A stretch of DNA of 64,000 bases from Thalassotalea hakodatensis (GCF_030295995.1 NZ_AP027365.1:2698066-2762065); one strand, 5' to 3'. Positions 9,390-17,904 are shown, numbered from the stretch's first letter. Notes: generated by a model not told the origin, from the sequence alone. Program-made: numbers and translations.

Positions 9390-10481
9390 ATGAATATGGT
9401 ATTTAACCCTTCTAGACTAAAACTTGCGAGAACTAGGAGGCAATTAACTATAAAGAAGCTAGCCGAGCTAGTGGGTTTAACACCGAGAGCTGTGTCAGAA
9501 TACGAAAAAGAGCGATGCACGTCTGTTCCAAAGGGGCAGACTATTGCATCAATATCTGAGGCTTTATTTTATCCTCCAGAGTTTTTCTTTGAAGAAGATG
9601 ACATTGATGAGGTGGCAACTGACTCTGTATCGTTCAGGTCACTAAAAAGCATGAAAGCCTCTCATCAACATGCAGCTATTAGTGCGGGTTCTCTAGGTGT
9701 TATGGTTGACACCTATTTGAGAGATAAGTTCGAGTTACCCAAAGTAAACCTTCCTGATTTAAAGGATTCAACCCCAGAGGAAGCAGCAACACTTATAAGG
9801 AGTGAATGGGGGTTGGGCAACAATAGCATCAGTGATGTTATTAGTTTACTTGAGAAGTACGGAGTAAGAGTGTACTCCCTAGACGAAAAGACCGCTGCTG
9901 TTGATGCTTTTTCATTCTGGCGAGATGGTGTTCCTTACGTATTTTTAAATACACAAAAATCAGGAGAGAGAAGCCGGTTTGATGCATGTCATGAGCTTGG
10001 ACATCTTGTGCTTCACAGGGAGTCAGTTCCACAAGGAAAAGATATAGAAAGAGAAGCTGATACTTTTGCGGCATATTTTTTGATGCCAACTGATACAGTA
10101 AAAAAGTTATCAGGACGCTTTTTTTCCATTAGCGACATACTCAAACTAAAAAAAAGCTGGAAAGTCTCTGCCATGGCCTTAATTGTACATATGAGGAGAT
10201 TGGAAGTTTTAAGCGAGTGGCAATACAAATCAATGATAATAGAAGCAAGTAAAATGGGCTTAAGAACAAAAGAAATAGAAGGCATACCTAAAGAAAAGTC
10301 TAAGCTACTGAATAACATCTTAGAAAAATTAAAATTAAAAAACATTGGAGTTAGCGATATTGCAAAAGATTTAAAATTACCAGTTGAAGAGGTTAGCAAT
10401 TTACTTTTTAGGTTTAATGTAATTGGTGGTAGCAATGTAAAAACAAACAAACCAAAACCAACTCTAACTGTAGTGAAATAA
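9390..10481 (+). CDS. XRE-family regulator with ImmA/IrrE metallopeptidase domain
   Basis: A 363-residue fusion. Residues ~6-65 form an XRE helix-turn-helix (LAELVGLTPRAVSEYEK). Residues ~130-260 form a COG2856/ImmA-type zinc peptidase with HELGH at 201-205 and the downstream EREAD-FAAYFLMP stretch supplying the third ligand. The C-terminal ~100 residues are Lys-rich and may hold a second helix-turn-helix (VSDIAKDLKLPVEEVSNLL). Such proteins cleave or bind repressors to switch mobile elements, or act in toxin-antitoxin and stress control. It is the second gene of a two-gene operon within the rimO island and probably binds the palindrome upstream. Confidence 0.9.
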   Translation: MNMVFNPSRLKLARTRRQLTIKKLAELVGLTPRAVSEYEKERCTSVPKGQTIASISEALFYPPEFFFEEDDIDEVATDSVSFRSLKSMKASHQHAAISAGSLGVMVDTYLRDKFELPKVNLPDLKDSTPEEAATLIRSEWGLGNNSISDVISLLEKYGVRVYSLDEKTAAVDAFSFWRDGVPYVFLNTQKSGERSRFDACHELGHLVLHRESVPQGKDIEREADTFAAYFLMPTDTVKKLSGRFFSISDILKLKKSWKVSAMALIVHMRRLEVLSEWQYKSMIIEASKMGLRTKEIEGIPKEKSKLLNNILEKLKLKNIGVSDIAKDLKLPVEEVSNLLFRFNVIGGSNVKTNKPKPTLTVVK

Positions 10482-10773
10482 AGCTAAATATAAATCGAAG
10501 AGGTTTTTAATATTAGAATAATAATAAACTTTACAGTGGTAGCTATCTGAACACATAAATTCAAAATTAGGGCTTGAATCACATGTAGCATAATATGGAA
10601 TTTGTATACTGGGTTTCTATTAAATATTTAACCTGAAGAATTTCTTATAGAACAAGTCAAATTCAAGCCCTCCCCTTTAAAGATTCTTCTATCTACCGCA
10701 AACTGACCAGAATGCGTGACGAAGCAGAGATTGGCAATAAAACCTAGCTTTAATTGTTCAATCAAATAAAAGA

Positions 10774-11253
10774 TTACTTGTAAATATCTTGATTTATATT
10801 TCGAACAGCAAAACGCCTTAAATTGTTACAGTTATATACGGATTCAAGGTTATGTAGTTTTTGTTTTTTAACAGCTTTGCACCACCGCTCATTGTCCTCT
10901 TGGGTTAAGTTAGACGTATAGATTTTGATATCAACAGGATGCATTAAATCACACAACTCTTCATAAACCTTTTTATAGTTAGGTTTTACTTGGAAAAATA
11001 CATTAATCAAAGGGTAGGCTTTTCCCAATTTGGATATATATTTAGATTTAATCCAAAATATTACCACCCCATTGTTAAACCTTCTTGATATTCTATTTTT
11101 GATTGCTGGTAGTTGATTAACTAGGATTTCAGTGTCACCCTCAATATCATCAAGCAAATCCTCAATAACAAAACTCAGTTTATATACTGGCTTGTATTTA
11201 GTTATAGCGTTAATTGCTTTTCTTTTGGTTTTATCTTGTGACTTCTCACTCAT
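10774..11253 (-). CDS. Hypothetical protein at the island end
   Basis: A 159-residue basic protein with no recognised family. The ATG at 11251-11253 is preferred over a TTG one codon earlier. It begins with a Lys-rich tail, then alternates helices and strands (VVIFWIKSKYISK, LINVFFQVKP), with one Cys-containing C-terminal part. No signal peptide or membrane span is seen. It is the last gene before the severed rimO end and is likely cargo of the recombinase island. Confidence 0.6.
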   Translation of the reverse strand: MSEKSQDKTKRKAINAITKYKPVYKLSFVIEDLLDDIEGDTEILVNQLPAIKNRISRRFNNGVVIFWIKSKYISKLGKAYPLINVFFQVKPNYKKVYEELCDLMHPVDIKIYTSNLTQEDNERWCKAVKKQKLHNLESVYNCNNLRRFAVRNINQDIYK

Positions 11254-11487
11254 CAATCATTCCATATAACTACAATCAAAGACTCACAAAGCACCCTCCG
11301 ATAACCCTTAAAAACTAGAGGTATACACCATACGAACAATATCAAGATGGTTGTGTTGTGACGGAAGCTACATTAACCCAGAATAAAGAGAGTTACTATT
11401 GCTTATTGTTAATTATTGTTAATTATTTGTTCGAAATGAGTGAGAGAGAGGGTTGGCAAACTATAACACTCTATTTTCTAGTACAGG

Positions 11488-11679
11488 TTAGTAAACTTTA
11501 GGGCAGCCGAGACTTACGAAGCCCACCTTTGCAGCGCGATTTGAGTCTTGCTGAGCATTACTTTGTTCTTCAATAACTTTAACAGGTGTTTTAAGTGTTG
11601 TAGTTTGCTTGGCAATGCTATCACTTGGCTTAGTGGCTGATTTAGATGGTTTTTGTGGGTCGAATTGTTCTACGGTCAT
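11488..11679 (-). pseudogene. Severed 5' end of rimO (first displaced copy)
   Basis: A 63-codon remnant beginning MTVEQFDP and ending VGFVSLGCPK followed by VY and a stop. It matches the start of RimO up to the first conserved cysteine motif, exactly where intact rimO differs in its 5' part. The remnant keeps a start codon and an upstream promoter. The simplest explanation is that the adjacent recombinase island inserted here and supplied a replacement 5' end. Its linker (QTTTL.TP.KVIEEQ) is closer to the second remnant at 15.9 kb than to the present rimO. Confidence 0.9.
11497..11508 (-). other. Putative island attachment junction (attR of the inner island)
   Basis: Minus-strand GGCTGCCCTAAA differs by one base from the junction in intact rimO (5411-5422). 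After it the rimO frame is lost. Confidence 0.55.
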
Positions 11680-11795
11680 ATTGCGCTCTGCTTCTTTAAC
11701 GTCGTTTCGGGTTGTTAAAGCCTCATAAATGGTGATTTAACTGCCTTTAATGTTTACTTGACGTAGTTTACTAAGGGAGTTGTTTAAAGCGCGGG

Positions 11796-11824
11796 ATTAT
11801 ACAGGAATGTTGCTTGCGGATGAA
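11796..11824 (-). promoter_or_regulatory. Sigma70-like promoter of severed rimO copy 1
   Basis: On the minus strand TTCATC, a 17-base spacer and a perfect TATAAT read toward the remnant start about 115 bp away. The second remnant has the same TATAAT with the same spacing, and both are preceded by TCCTG. Confidence 0.6.
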
Positions 11825-11880
11825 TAACTAGTTTTAAGAGGATATTTAACTTAATTGTTTAATAAATTGATTAGAATGTG

Positions 11881-12110
11881 ACAATTTCCTGCTCGGCTCA
11901 TTGATGGTACAAGGTTGTGCTCTTTCATAAACGCTAAGTAATCAGCACTACCATATTGGCTACCTTGGTCACTGCGTACCATCACTTCAGTCTTTGGTTG
12001 GCGTTGATAGACAGCCATAAGCAATGCTTTATTACTAGGTGTTTGTCCATGTTTTTATCCATAGATCATCCGACAATACGCCTAGAGAACAGATCCACTA
12101 CAGATAGCCA
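11881..12110 (-). pseudogene. IS3-family transposase remnant
   Basis: The minus strand encodes pieces of the integrase core of IS3-family OrfB: WLSVVDLFSRRIVG, then a stop codon and a frameshift, then NKALLMAVYQR, VRSDQGSQYGSADYL and SMSRAGNC. The start, the C-terminal catalytic Glu region and both IS ends were not found. It is an old, inactive fragment inside the outer, decayed island. Confidence 0.85.
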
Positions 12111-12246
12111 TTCACTATACTGTTAACATTAATAGATAGATTACCTAAAATATTGATCCTTACTTTCATCATTAAGATACATATCAGCATGTCGATTTTT
12201 CGTTAAAAAAGGAAAAAAGATTCATTAAATGGTGATTGGCGGCCAA

Positions 12247-12279
12247 GTGTCGCAGCCGTGTCGTAGCGGTGTCATATCA
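12247..12279. repeat. Three tandem 11-bp repeats (putative operator)
   Basis: GTGTCGCAGCC, GTGTCGTAGCG and GTGTCATATCA follow each other without gaps, an 11-bp period close to one DNA turn. They end 44 bp before the start of the XRE-membrane regulator and are GC-rich relative to their surroundings. They are likely the binding site of that regulator. Confidence 0.5.
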
Positions 12280-12323
12280 ACTATTTTAAGCTATACCTAA
12301 GCAATAACATTAAGGAACTCCTT

Positions 12324-13025
12324 ATGAATATTTCTATCGACAAGCTAAAAGGGCTACGTAAGCAAAATGGTTGGTCTCAAGAACGTTTAGCAGATATTAG
12401 CGGCGTGAGCCTAAGAACCATTCAGCGCATTGAAAGCGGAGAAAATGCCTCGTTTGAATCACAACTATCCATTGCTACAGCCTTTAACATACCTCCTTCA
12501 GAATTATTAGATGATAAAGAAGTAAAAGTTGGCAATGGCGGAGTAAATTGGGGAGGAATAACCGGTATATTGCTGTGTTTAGCATTAATGTTGCTCCAAT
12601 TCAAACTGGGTAGTGCACCATACTTTGACTTGGTAAGTTTATTACTAGTTATTGGTTTACCATTTGCGATGTCTTCTTTGTCTTTAGGACTTCGAAACTC
12701 AATATCTACTTTATCACTCATTCGTTGGGTCTTCGTTTTACCTAAAAATGAGATAGCTTTACAAAAATTTTTGCCTCCTCTAAATAAGTATATTATCTAC
12801 TGTCATGTGGCAGGGGGAATTTCAACGCTCGTTGGCATTATTGCAGTATTTATGACATCAGCATCTTATGAATATCAATATGCCCCCGTTGCTAAATACC
12901 CATTTGCTATGGGGTTGGGGGTTTCGATGCTCACCTCACTATACGCAGCAATGTTTGCAGAATTCATTCTACGACCACTTAAACATATGATTGAGCGGCA
13001 ACTGATACACCACAAAAATCAATAA
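12324..13025 (+). CDS. XRE helix-turn-helix regulator with membrane domain
   Basis: A 233-residue protein. Residues 3-62 are a clear XRE helix-turn-helix (LRKQNGWSQERLADISGVS, RTIQRIESG). The rest has about four hydrophobic spans (~75-95, 97-118, 155-178, 192-218). The last pair (AMGLGVSMLTSLYAAMFAEF) resembles the pore helices of MotA/ExbB-type proteins, though this is only a visual impression. The start has AAGGA six bases upstream. A membrane-bound DNA-binding protein suggests sensing at the inner membrane and control of nearby genes. The next gene, 44 bp downstream, encodes an outer-membrane-type protein and is probably co-transcribed. Confidence 0.8.
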   Translation: MNISIDKLKGLRKQNGWSQERLADISGVSLRTIQRIESGENASFESQLSIATAFNIPPSELLDDKEVKVGNGGVNWGGITGILLCLALMLLQFKLGSAPYFDLVSLLLVIGLPFAMSSLSLGLRNSISTLSLIRWVFVLPKNEIALQKFLPPLNKYIIYCHVAGGISTLVGIIAVFMTSASYEYQYAPVAKYPFAMGLGVSMLTSLYAAMFAEFILRPLKHMIERQLIHHKNQ

Positions 13026-13069
13026 TCACTCTTAATACTTAGTTAACTTAATTACTTAAAAGGATCTCT

Positions 13070-15334
13070 ATGTGCTTTTTCAGCTTTAGCAAGCTGAGGG
13101 TTACTTGTACGCAAAATTTACTCTCAGCAATAAAATTAACATTCATTTTTTCAGTCTTTCAATCAAATTATTTGTTTGCCGAAAAGTTTCCTGTTTATCG
13201 CATGACAAATGAAGGAATTGCACAAGATAATCATGAACTTAACATAAAGAGAACCATAAATTCGCCAACAATTGACGGTATCATTTCTGAATCATTTTGG
13301 CAGCAAATAACACCTATAGGCGACTTACATCAAATTTACCCTAAACCCTTTGAAGCAACTACCTATAGAAGTGAAATAAAGATCGCTTACGATGAGAGTA
13401 ATCTTTATATCATGGCAAAACTATTTGATGATGATATTGCAAACTTAAGCCAAAATGTTATGTCAAAAGGACAAGACATTGAACAAGACGATCACTTCGG
13501 CATCGTGTTAGATCCATTTAATGACAAAACTAACGGCTACTACTTCGCTACCAATGCGAATAGCTTTAAAGAAGAAGGATTAATCGCTAATAATAATCAA
13601 TATCTGAGCAACTGGGACGGTATATGGTTTGTTGAAACAAAAACTTATGAAGATTTTTGGGCGATTGAAATAGCAATACCTTTTAGCTCATTATCATTTA
13701 ATCCAAATAGCGAAAGCTGGGGCATTAATTTTCTAAGAGAAATAAAACAACCTGAGCAAACTCATTATTGGACGTCACATGGAAGTACACCAAAGGCATG
13801 GGCTCCCGAACACGCAGGCATCGTAAATGGCATTAAAAATATTAGCCAAGGAGCTGGTGTAGATATAAAGCTATCATCAAGCTTCGTTCAACAACATGCA
13901 AGAGAAGAGAAAAAAAACTCACAACTTGAACCATCAATAGATATCACCTACAAACCTACGTCAGCAATTACCGCTTCGATTACAGTTAACACCGACTTTT
14001 CAGCGACAGAAGTTGATGAACAACAAATTAACTTGACGCGTTTTTCACTATTCACTCCAGAGAAAAGAGACTTTTTTCTCCAAGGTGCTGATATTTTTGA
14101 ATTTGGTGATATAAGTACTAATGGGCGTCCTTTTTTTTCGCGCATGCTAGGTTTATCACAAAGAGGTGAACCGCTAAGTATTAACTATGGTGCGAAGTTA
14201 ACAGGACAACTTGACGATACGCGATTTGGTGTATTAGCAATTAACCAAGAAGCTGATACTATAGATAATAAAAACACCTCCCTTGCTGTCGCTCGAGTAA
14301 GCCACCAGCTTAATGAGTCTTTTACCTTAGGTTTAATTTCAACTATTGGCGCTCCAACAATAGATAAAGATAGCATTACCGCAGGTATTGATTGGCAATA
14401 CCGAAACAAATCAATACTTAATGGTGATGTTGTTGAATTAAAAGGCTGGTATCAAAATAGCGATAATCAACATAAAAATGGGCGTGTAAAAGACAGTGCT
14501 TATCAAGTTGGTCTTTATCTACCCAATGAATACCTTAATGCTAAATTAGCCTATACAGAGATTGGTGAGGATTTTAACCCGTCGCTTGGCTTTATTAATA
14601 GGGCCAATATTAAACAAATTGATGGATGGGTAAGTTTAACCAGCCCAATAAACTTTTCTTGGACTAATAATTCCTATCACACAGTGATATTTGATCAAAT
14701 ATCGTCACTTAATGGAGGTACTATTTCAAAAAATATTTTTGCTGATTTGATCGATATAACAACATCAAATCAACAACATTTTAGATTATCTCATCAATAC
14801 GCCTATGAAAATATTACCGAACCTTTTATGTTACTTGGCAAAGTAGAAATTCCTACAAATAAATATAAATACCATTTGTGGGAAGTGGCAACAGAATCAG
14901 ACCAATCAAAACCGTTTTCATACAACTTAATATTGTCTAAAGGAAAATATTTACATGGTGAAATGGACTACCAACTGGCTGGAATTTCAACTAATATCAA
15001 CCGCTTTATTAATCTATCGTTAGAGGCTGATCATAGAAAAATTAAGTTCCCCAATCAAACGCTCAAAATTAACTCTGCGTCAGCTAAAGTAAATATAGCC
15101 TTCTCTCCACAGCTATTTTGGAATAACTGGTTTCAATACAATAATGTATCAAATGAGATAGGCGTTTATTCAAGGCTGGTATGGCAACGTACACCTCTCA
15201 ACTCATTTAACTTTGTTTTAAACCAAAGCTATATAAAATACGACAATGAGATGAATAGGCAAAATAGCCACTCAAGCTTTAGCAAACAACACCAAGATAC
15301 CGTTATTAAACTCACCTATCATTGGCGATATTAA
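13070..15334 (+). CDS. CBM9-like/DUF5916 outer-membrane protein
   Basis: A 754-residue exported protein. After an N-terminal hydrophobic signal (~residues 20-38) comes a carbohydrate-binding-module-9-like domain (~50-230: NSPTIDGIISESFW, FGIVLDPFND, WAIEIAIPFSSLSF). The long C-terminal DUF5916 region (~255-754) is rich in alternating beta strands, as in an outer-membrane barrel, and ends with an aromatic residue (HWRY). ATG with AAAGGA upstream. The family is common in marine Alteromonadales and Bacteroidetes; binding or uptake of glycans or peptides is a guess. It lies in the outer rimO island with the XRE-membrane regulator. Confidence 0.8.
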   Translation: MCFFSFSKLRVTCTQNLLSAIKLTFIFSVFQSNYLFAEKFPVYRMTNEGIAQDNHELNIKRTINSPTIDGIISESFWQQITPIGDLHQIYPKPFEATTYRSEIKIAYDESNLYIMAKLFDDDIANLSQNVMSKGQDIEQDDHFGIVLDPFNDKTNGYYFATNANSFKEEGLIANNNQYLSNWDGIWFVETKTYEDFWAIEIAIPFSSLSFNPNSESWGINFLREIKQPEQTHYWTSHGSTPKAWAPEHAGIVNGIKNISQGAGVDIKLSSSFVQQHAREEKKNSQLEPSIDITYKPTSAITASITVNTDFSATEVDEQQINLTRFSLFTPEKRDFFLQGADIFEFGDISTNGRPFFSRMLGLSQRGEPLSINYGAKLTGQLDDTRFGVLAINQEADTIDNKNTSLAVARVSHQLNESFTLGLISTIGAPTIDKDSITAGIDWQYRNKSILNGDVVELKGWYQNSDNQHKNGRVKDSAYQVGLYLPNEYLNAKLAYTEIGEDFNPSLGFINRANIKQIDGWVSLTSPINFSWTNNSYHTVIFDQISSLNGGTISKNIFADLIDITTSNQQHFRLSHQYAYENITEPFMLLGKVEIPTNKYKYHLWEVATESDQSKPFSYNLILSKGKYLHGEMDYQLAGISTNINRFINLSLEADHRKIKFPNQTLKINSASAKVNIAFSPQLFWNNWFQYNNVSNEIGVYSRLVWQRTPLNSFNFVLNQSYIKYDNEMNRQNSHSSFSKQHQDTVIKLTYHWRY

Positions 15335-15407
15335 TGATTGTAAAGCTAGGATTTAACTTGAGTCTTAGCAGGTCATTCATTTTAAACTACTCCTCCTGCT
15401 TGTATGA

Positions 15408-15581
15408 TACAAAACCTTGATAGAACTAAAAAAAGATACCCCTTTAATTATTGGTGATAGCGGAGGTTATCAAATTGTAAATGGAAGTTTATCTTTAACT
15501 GGTCGCAAGCGTAAAGAAATTTACGATTGGTTGATTAATACTTGTGATTTAGCTATGACACTAGATGTACTGACAGTGTAG
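15408..15581 (+). pseudogene. Fragment resembling the tRNA-guanine transglycosylase/DpdA family
   Basis: About 57 codons are open, with TPLIIGDSGGYQIVNG followed by RKRKEIYDWLI and DLAMTLDVLT before a stop. DSGG(Y/F)Q is the substrate-pocket signature of tRNA-guanine transglycosylases and of the DpdA enzymes that put 7-deazaguanines into DNA. No start codon and no remaining domains are found, so this is a leftover of a lost gene in the decayed island. The family call rests on a short motif. Confidence 0.5.
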
Positions 15582-15629
15582 TGGCATAGTTAATTTGGCC
15601 TCCTAATTGGAGGTTTTAGCTACTACACT
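15575..15629. repeat. Nested inverted repeat of 55 bp
   Basis: Outer arms AGTGTAGTGGC (15575-15585) and GCTACTACACT (15619-15629) match at 10 of 11 positions. Inside them is CCTCC-TAATT-GGAGG (15599-15613). It could be a terminator, the end of a lost insertion sequence or a small non-autonomous element. Confidence 0.4.
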
Positions 15630-15796
15630 TAATGTCCGCAAAAAGCAGCTGCCATTAGAAGCTCAAAATTCGACTGTCGAGCTTTCAAATAATTAAAAGC
15701 CTTGTTTCTTAAAATAGTTTGCGCTTAGTTGGTAAAGGAGAGACGAAGAAATGTTATGGAAGTGTGGAGGACTTTATTTTGCGCTACAAAGCAACA

Positions 15797-15970
15797 TTAA
15801 GCACACCTTAGACAACCTAACGATACAAAGCCAATGCGCGAGCCTTGCGTTTTACTATGATCAATATGACGAGCTTGCTCTTCTATCACTTTTTGGGGTG
15901 TGTCTAAGGTGGTTGTCTGCCTAGCTTGTGTTTGCGATGAATTAGCAGGATCGAATTGTTCAACGGTCAT
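15797..15970 (-). pseudogene. Severed 5' end of rimO (second displaced copy)
   Basis: A 57-codon remnant starting MTVEQFDP and ending IGFVSLGC, after which the frame reads LRCA and stops. It shares the QTTTL.TP.KVIEEQ linker with the remnant at 11.5 kb. Its place at the outermost edge of the island region suggests it is the oldest, perhaps the original host 5' end of rimO, with the native promoter still attached upstream. Confidence 0.85.
15807..15817 (-). other. Putative outer attachment junction
   Basis: Minus-strand GGTTGTCTAAG sits where the other two junctions read GG(T/C)TGCCCTAAA. It looks like the same core with one base deleted and substitutions, consistent with an older, decayed junction. 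Confidence 0.4.
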
Positions 15971-16020
15971 AATGCGCCTTTTTAAATCAATAAAGGTTAC
16001 TGATGATTTTAAGTGTGCGA

Positions 16021-16049
16021 ATTATACAGGATTCACTAGCGATAGTGAA
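16021..16049 (-). promoter_or_regulatory. Sigma70-like promoter of severed rimO copy 2
   Basis: On the minus strand TTCACT, 17 bases and a perfect TATAAT read toward the remnant start about 50 bp away. Motif and spacing match the promoter before the first remnant, supporting it as the ancestral rimO promoter. Confidence 0.6.
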
Positions 16050-16135
16050 TGAAAGTGCCTATCTGGATATTTATGTATTTAAAGTGAGTTTCAAAGGCCT
16101 TGTTCTTATAACTTCTGCATCCTTTAATGCTATTA

Positions 16136-16657
16136 TTAGGTGCGAACTTTAAGGCGGTTATTGGTATCTCGACTGCTTTTTATCAGTTCATCACCTTTAT
16201 TGATGTTTGAAGATTTAGCAAGCCTATCATAAAGAACAACATTGGCCGTTGCCGCTAAATTCAAGCAATCTATGGTCGGAACATAAACAACATGATCAGC
16301 TTGGTCTATAATCGGTTGGCTAATAGAGCCATCTTCGGGGCCAAAAATATATAATGCGCGTTCAGGGTGTGAAAATTCAGTAAGCGAGGTCGCGCCAAGA
16401 CACAGTTCAACACAAACAACTTGCATCCCTTCTGCTTTCTGACTCAGTAAACACTCGACTTGCGTTAAAGGAATATTGTTTCTGGACTTATGGGTATCGG
16501 TATTGGTTTTTACTTCATATTGGGCGGCCCGCGCATAACGAGTACCCGTGTATAATACTTCGTGGGCATTAAAGCACCCTGCAGCGCGCATTATTGTACC
16601 GACATTACTTGGCCCTTTAGGGTTGACCAAACCGATAATTACCTGTGATTGACTCAT
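16136..16657 (-). CDS. RNA methyltransferase, TrmH/SpoU (SPOUT) family
   Basis: A 173-residue SPOUT methyltransferase that transfers a methyl group from S-adenosylmethionine to RNA. It shows the three family motifs: NPKGPSNVGTIMRAAGCF near the start (motif 1), LYIFGPEDGSIS (motif 2) and VYVPTIDCLNLAATANVVLYD (motif 3, forming the trefoil knot). There is no extra RNA-binding domain, as in TrmL-like short members. The specific RNA target is not certain. It is downstream of the RhlE-type helicase gene on the same strand (27 bp gap), so the two are probably co-transcribed. Confidence 0.9.
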   Translation of the reverse strand: MSQSQVIIGLVNPKGPSNVGTIMRAAGCFNAHEVLYTGTRYARAAQYEVKTNTDTHKSRNNIPLTQVECLLSQKAEGMQVVCVELCLGATSLTEFSHPERALYIFGPEDGSISQPIIDQADHVVYVPTIDCLNLAATANVVLYDRLAKSSNINKGDELIKSSRDTNNRLKVRT

Positions 16658-16684
16658 AATTTAGTGACTTCTTGTATAAGGTAA

Positions 16685-17866
16685 CTACCCCTTATGTTTC
16701 GGTACATAATTTAATATTGAAACAGGTACCACTTTCTTTACAGGAAAGCCGTCAAATTCTTTTCTTTCAATGATGTGGCCTAACCGACTTTCAATGGCAC
16801 AAAGTTCACGAAAATTATCTTTTGATACCAAAGAAATAGCTTCACCATTTGCGCCTGCTCGACCAGTACGGCCAATTCGATGGATATATTCATCTGTATG
16901 CGCTGGTAAATCATAATTAATAACACGTGTTAAATTACCAATGTCTATTCCTCGAGCAGCGATTCCTGTAGCGACCAACATTTGTATTTTACCGGCTTTA
17001 AAATCAGCTAATATTTGCTCTCTAATTGCTTGCGTTCTACCGCTATGAATACTCTCAGCCTTAATATCACGTTTTGCCAACTGACTCACTAACTTAGCTG
17101 CACCATGCTTTGTTTCAATAAAAATAAGTGCTTGGTGCCACTGATTGGTTTGAATTAAATGACTCAATAGTGCTGACTTTTTGTCTTTGTCTACTGTAAC
17201 TAACCATTGCTCTATGTTAGGTGAAGTTTTGCTATTTTCCTTTATCGTAATTTCAGTAGGGTTTTCCATACTGCGCTTAGCTAAACGACGTACGTCATCA
17301 GAAATAGTTGCGGAGAAGAGTAAATTTTGTCGTTGTGTTGGTAAGCGTTCAATAATGTTATTAATATCATCTATAAAGCCCATATCTAACATTCGATCAG
17401 CTTCATCAAGCACTAACATCTTTAATTCATCAAAATGGAAAGCTCGTTGGTGCGCCATATCTAACAATCGACCCGGTGTTGCTACCAGTATGTCAACGCC
17501 CCAAATTAATTGCTGTTTTTGAGCCTCTATAGCAACTCCACCATACATAGCCATACTAGTAAGCGATAAATGCTTCGCGTATTGTTGAATACTTGCTTCT
17601 ATTTGTACTGCGAGCTCACGCGTTGGTGTTAAAATAAGCGCACGAATACGTTTGCCTCGCACTACTTTACCATTATCTAGCAGCGTTAACATTGGTAAAA
17701 CAAAACTCGCTGTTTTACCCGTGCCAGTATGGGCAGCAGCAACAACATTCTTACCTGACAATACGGCAGGAATGGCCTTTTTTTGTATCGTTGTTGGTGT
17801 GCGGTATCCCAGTTCATCAACCGCTTTAACAATTGATGCTGGTAATCCAAGTGTTGAAAATGACAT
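16685..17866 (-). CDS. DEAD-box RNA helicase, RhlE-like
   Basis: A 393-residue ATP-dependent RNA helicase with all core motifs: AAHTGTGKTA (Walker A), PTRELA, TPGR, VLDEADRMLDMGF (DEAD box), FSATIS, ARGIDIG and HRIGRTGRAG. It lacks a long C-terminal tail, so it is a compact RhlE-type enzyme likely acting in ribosome assembly or RNA turnover. The start has AAAGG upstream. Its neighbours are an RNA methyltransferase and an ABC-F ribosome factor, giving a translation-related cluster. Confidence 0.92.
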   Translation of the reverse strand: MSFSTLGLPASIVKAVDELGYRTPTTIQKKAIPAVLSGKNVVAAAHTGTGKTASFVLPMLTLLDNGKVVRGKRIRALILTPTRELAVQIEASIQQYAKHLSLTSMAMYGGVAIEAQKQQLIWGVDILVATPGRLLDMAHQRAFHFDELKMLVLDEADRMLDMGFIDDINNIIERLPTQRQNLLFSATISDDVRRLAKRSMENPTEITIKENSKTSPNIEQWLVTVDKDKKSALLSHLIQTNQWHQALIFIETKHGAAKLVSQLAKRDIKAESIHSGRTQAIREQILADFKAGKIQMLVATGIAARGIDIGNLTRVINYDLPAHTDEYIHRIGRTGRAGANGEAISLVSKDNFRELCAIESRLGHIIERKEFDGFPVKKVVPVSILNYVPKHKG

Positions 17867-17904
17867 ATTTTACCTTTACCCCGCCTAAATTAACCAAACA
17901 ATAT

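Larger units (their letters stand above)
11680..12323. other. Non-coding stretch with rimO promoter and IS remnant
   Basis: It holds the promoter of the severed rimO copy (11796-11824), a broken IS3-type transposase (11881-12110) and the 11-bp repeats before the XRE-membrane gene. No intact gene is seen. Confidence 0.7.
15335..16135. other. Island tail with gene fragments, no intact gene
   Basis: About 800 bp holding a TGT-like fragment, a nested inverted repeat, the second severed rimO end and its promoter. The remaining bases show no supported feature. Confidence 0.7.
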
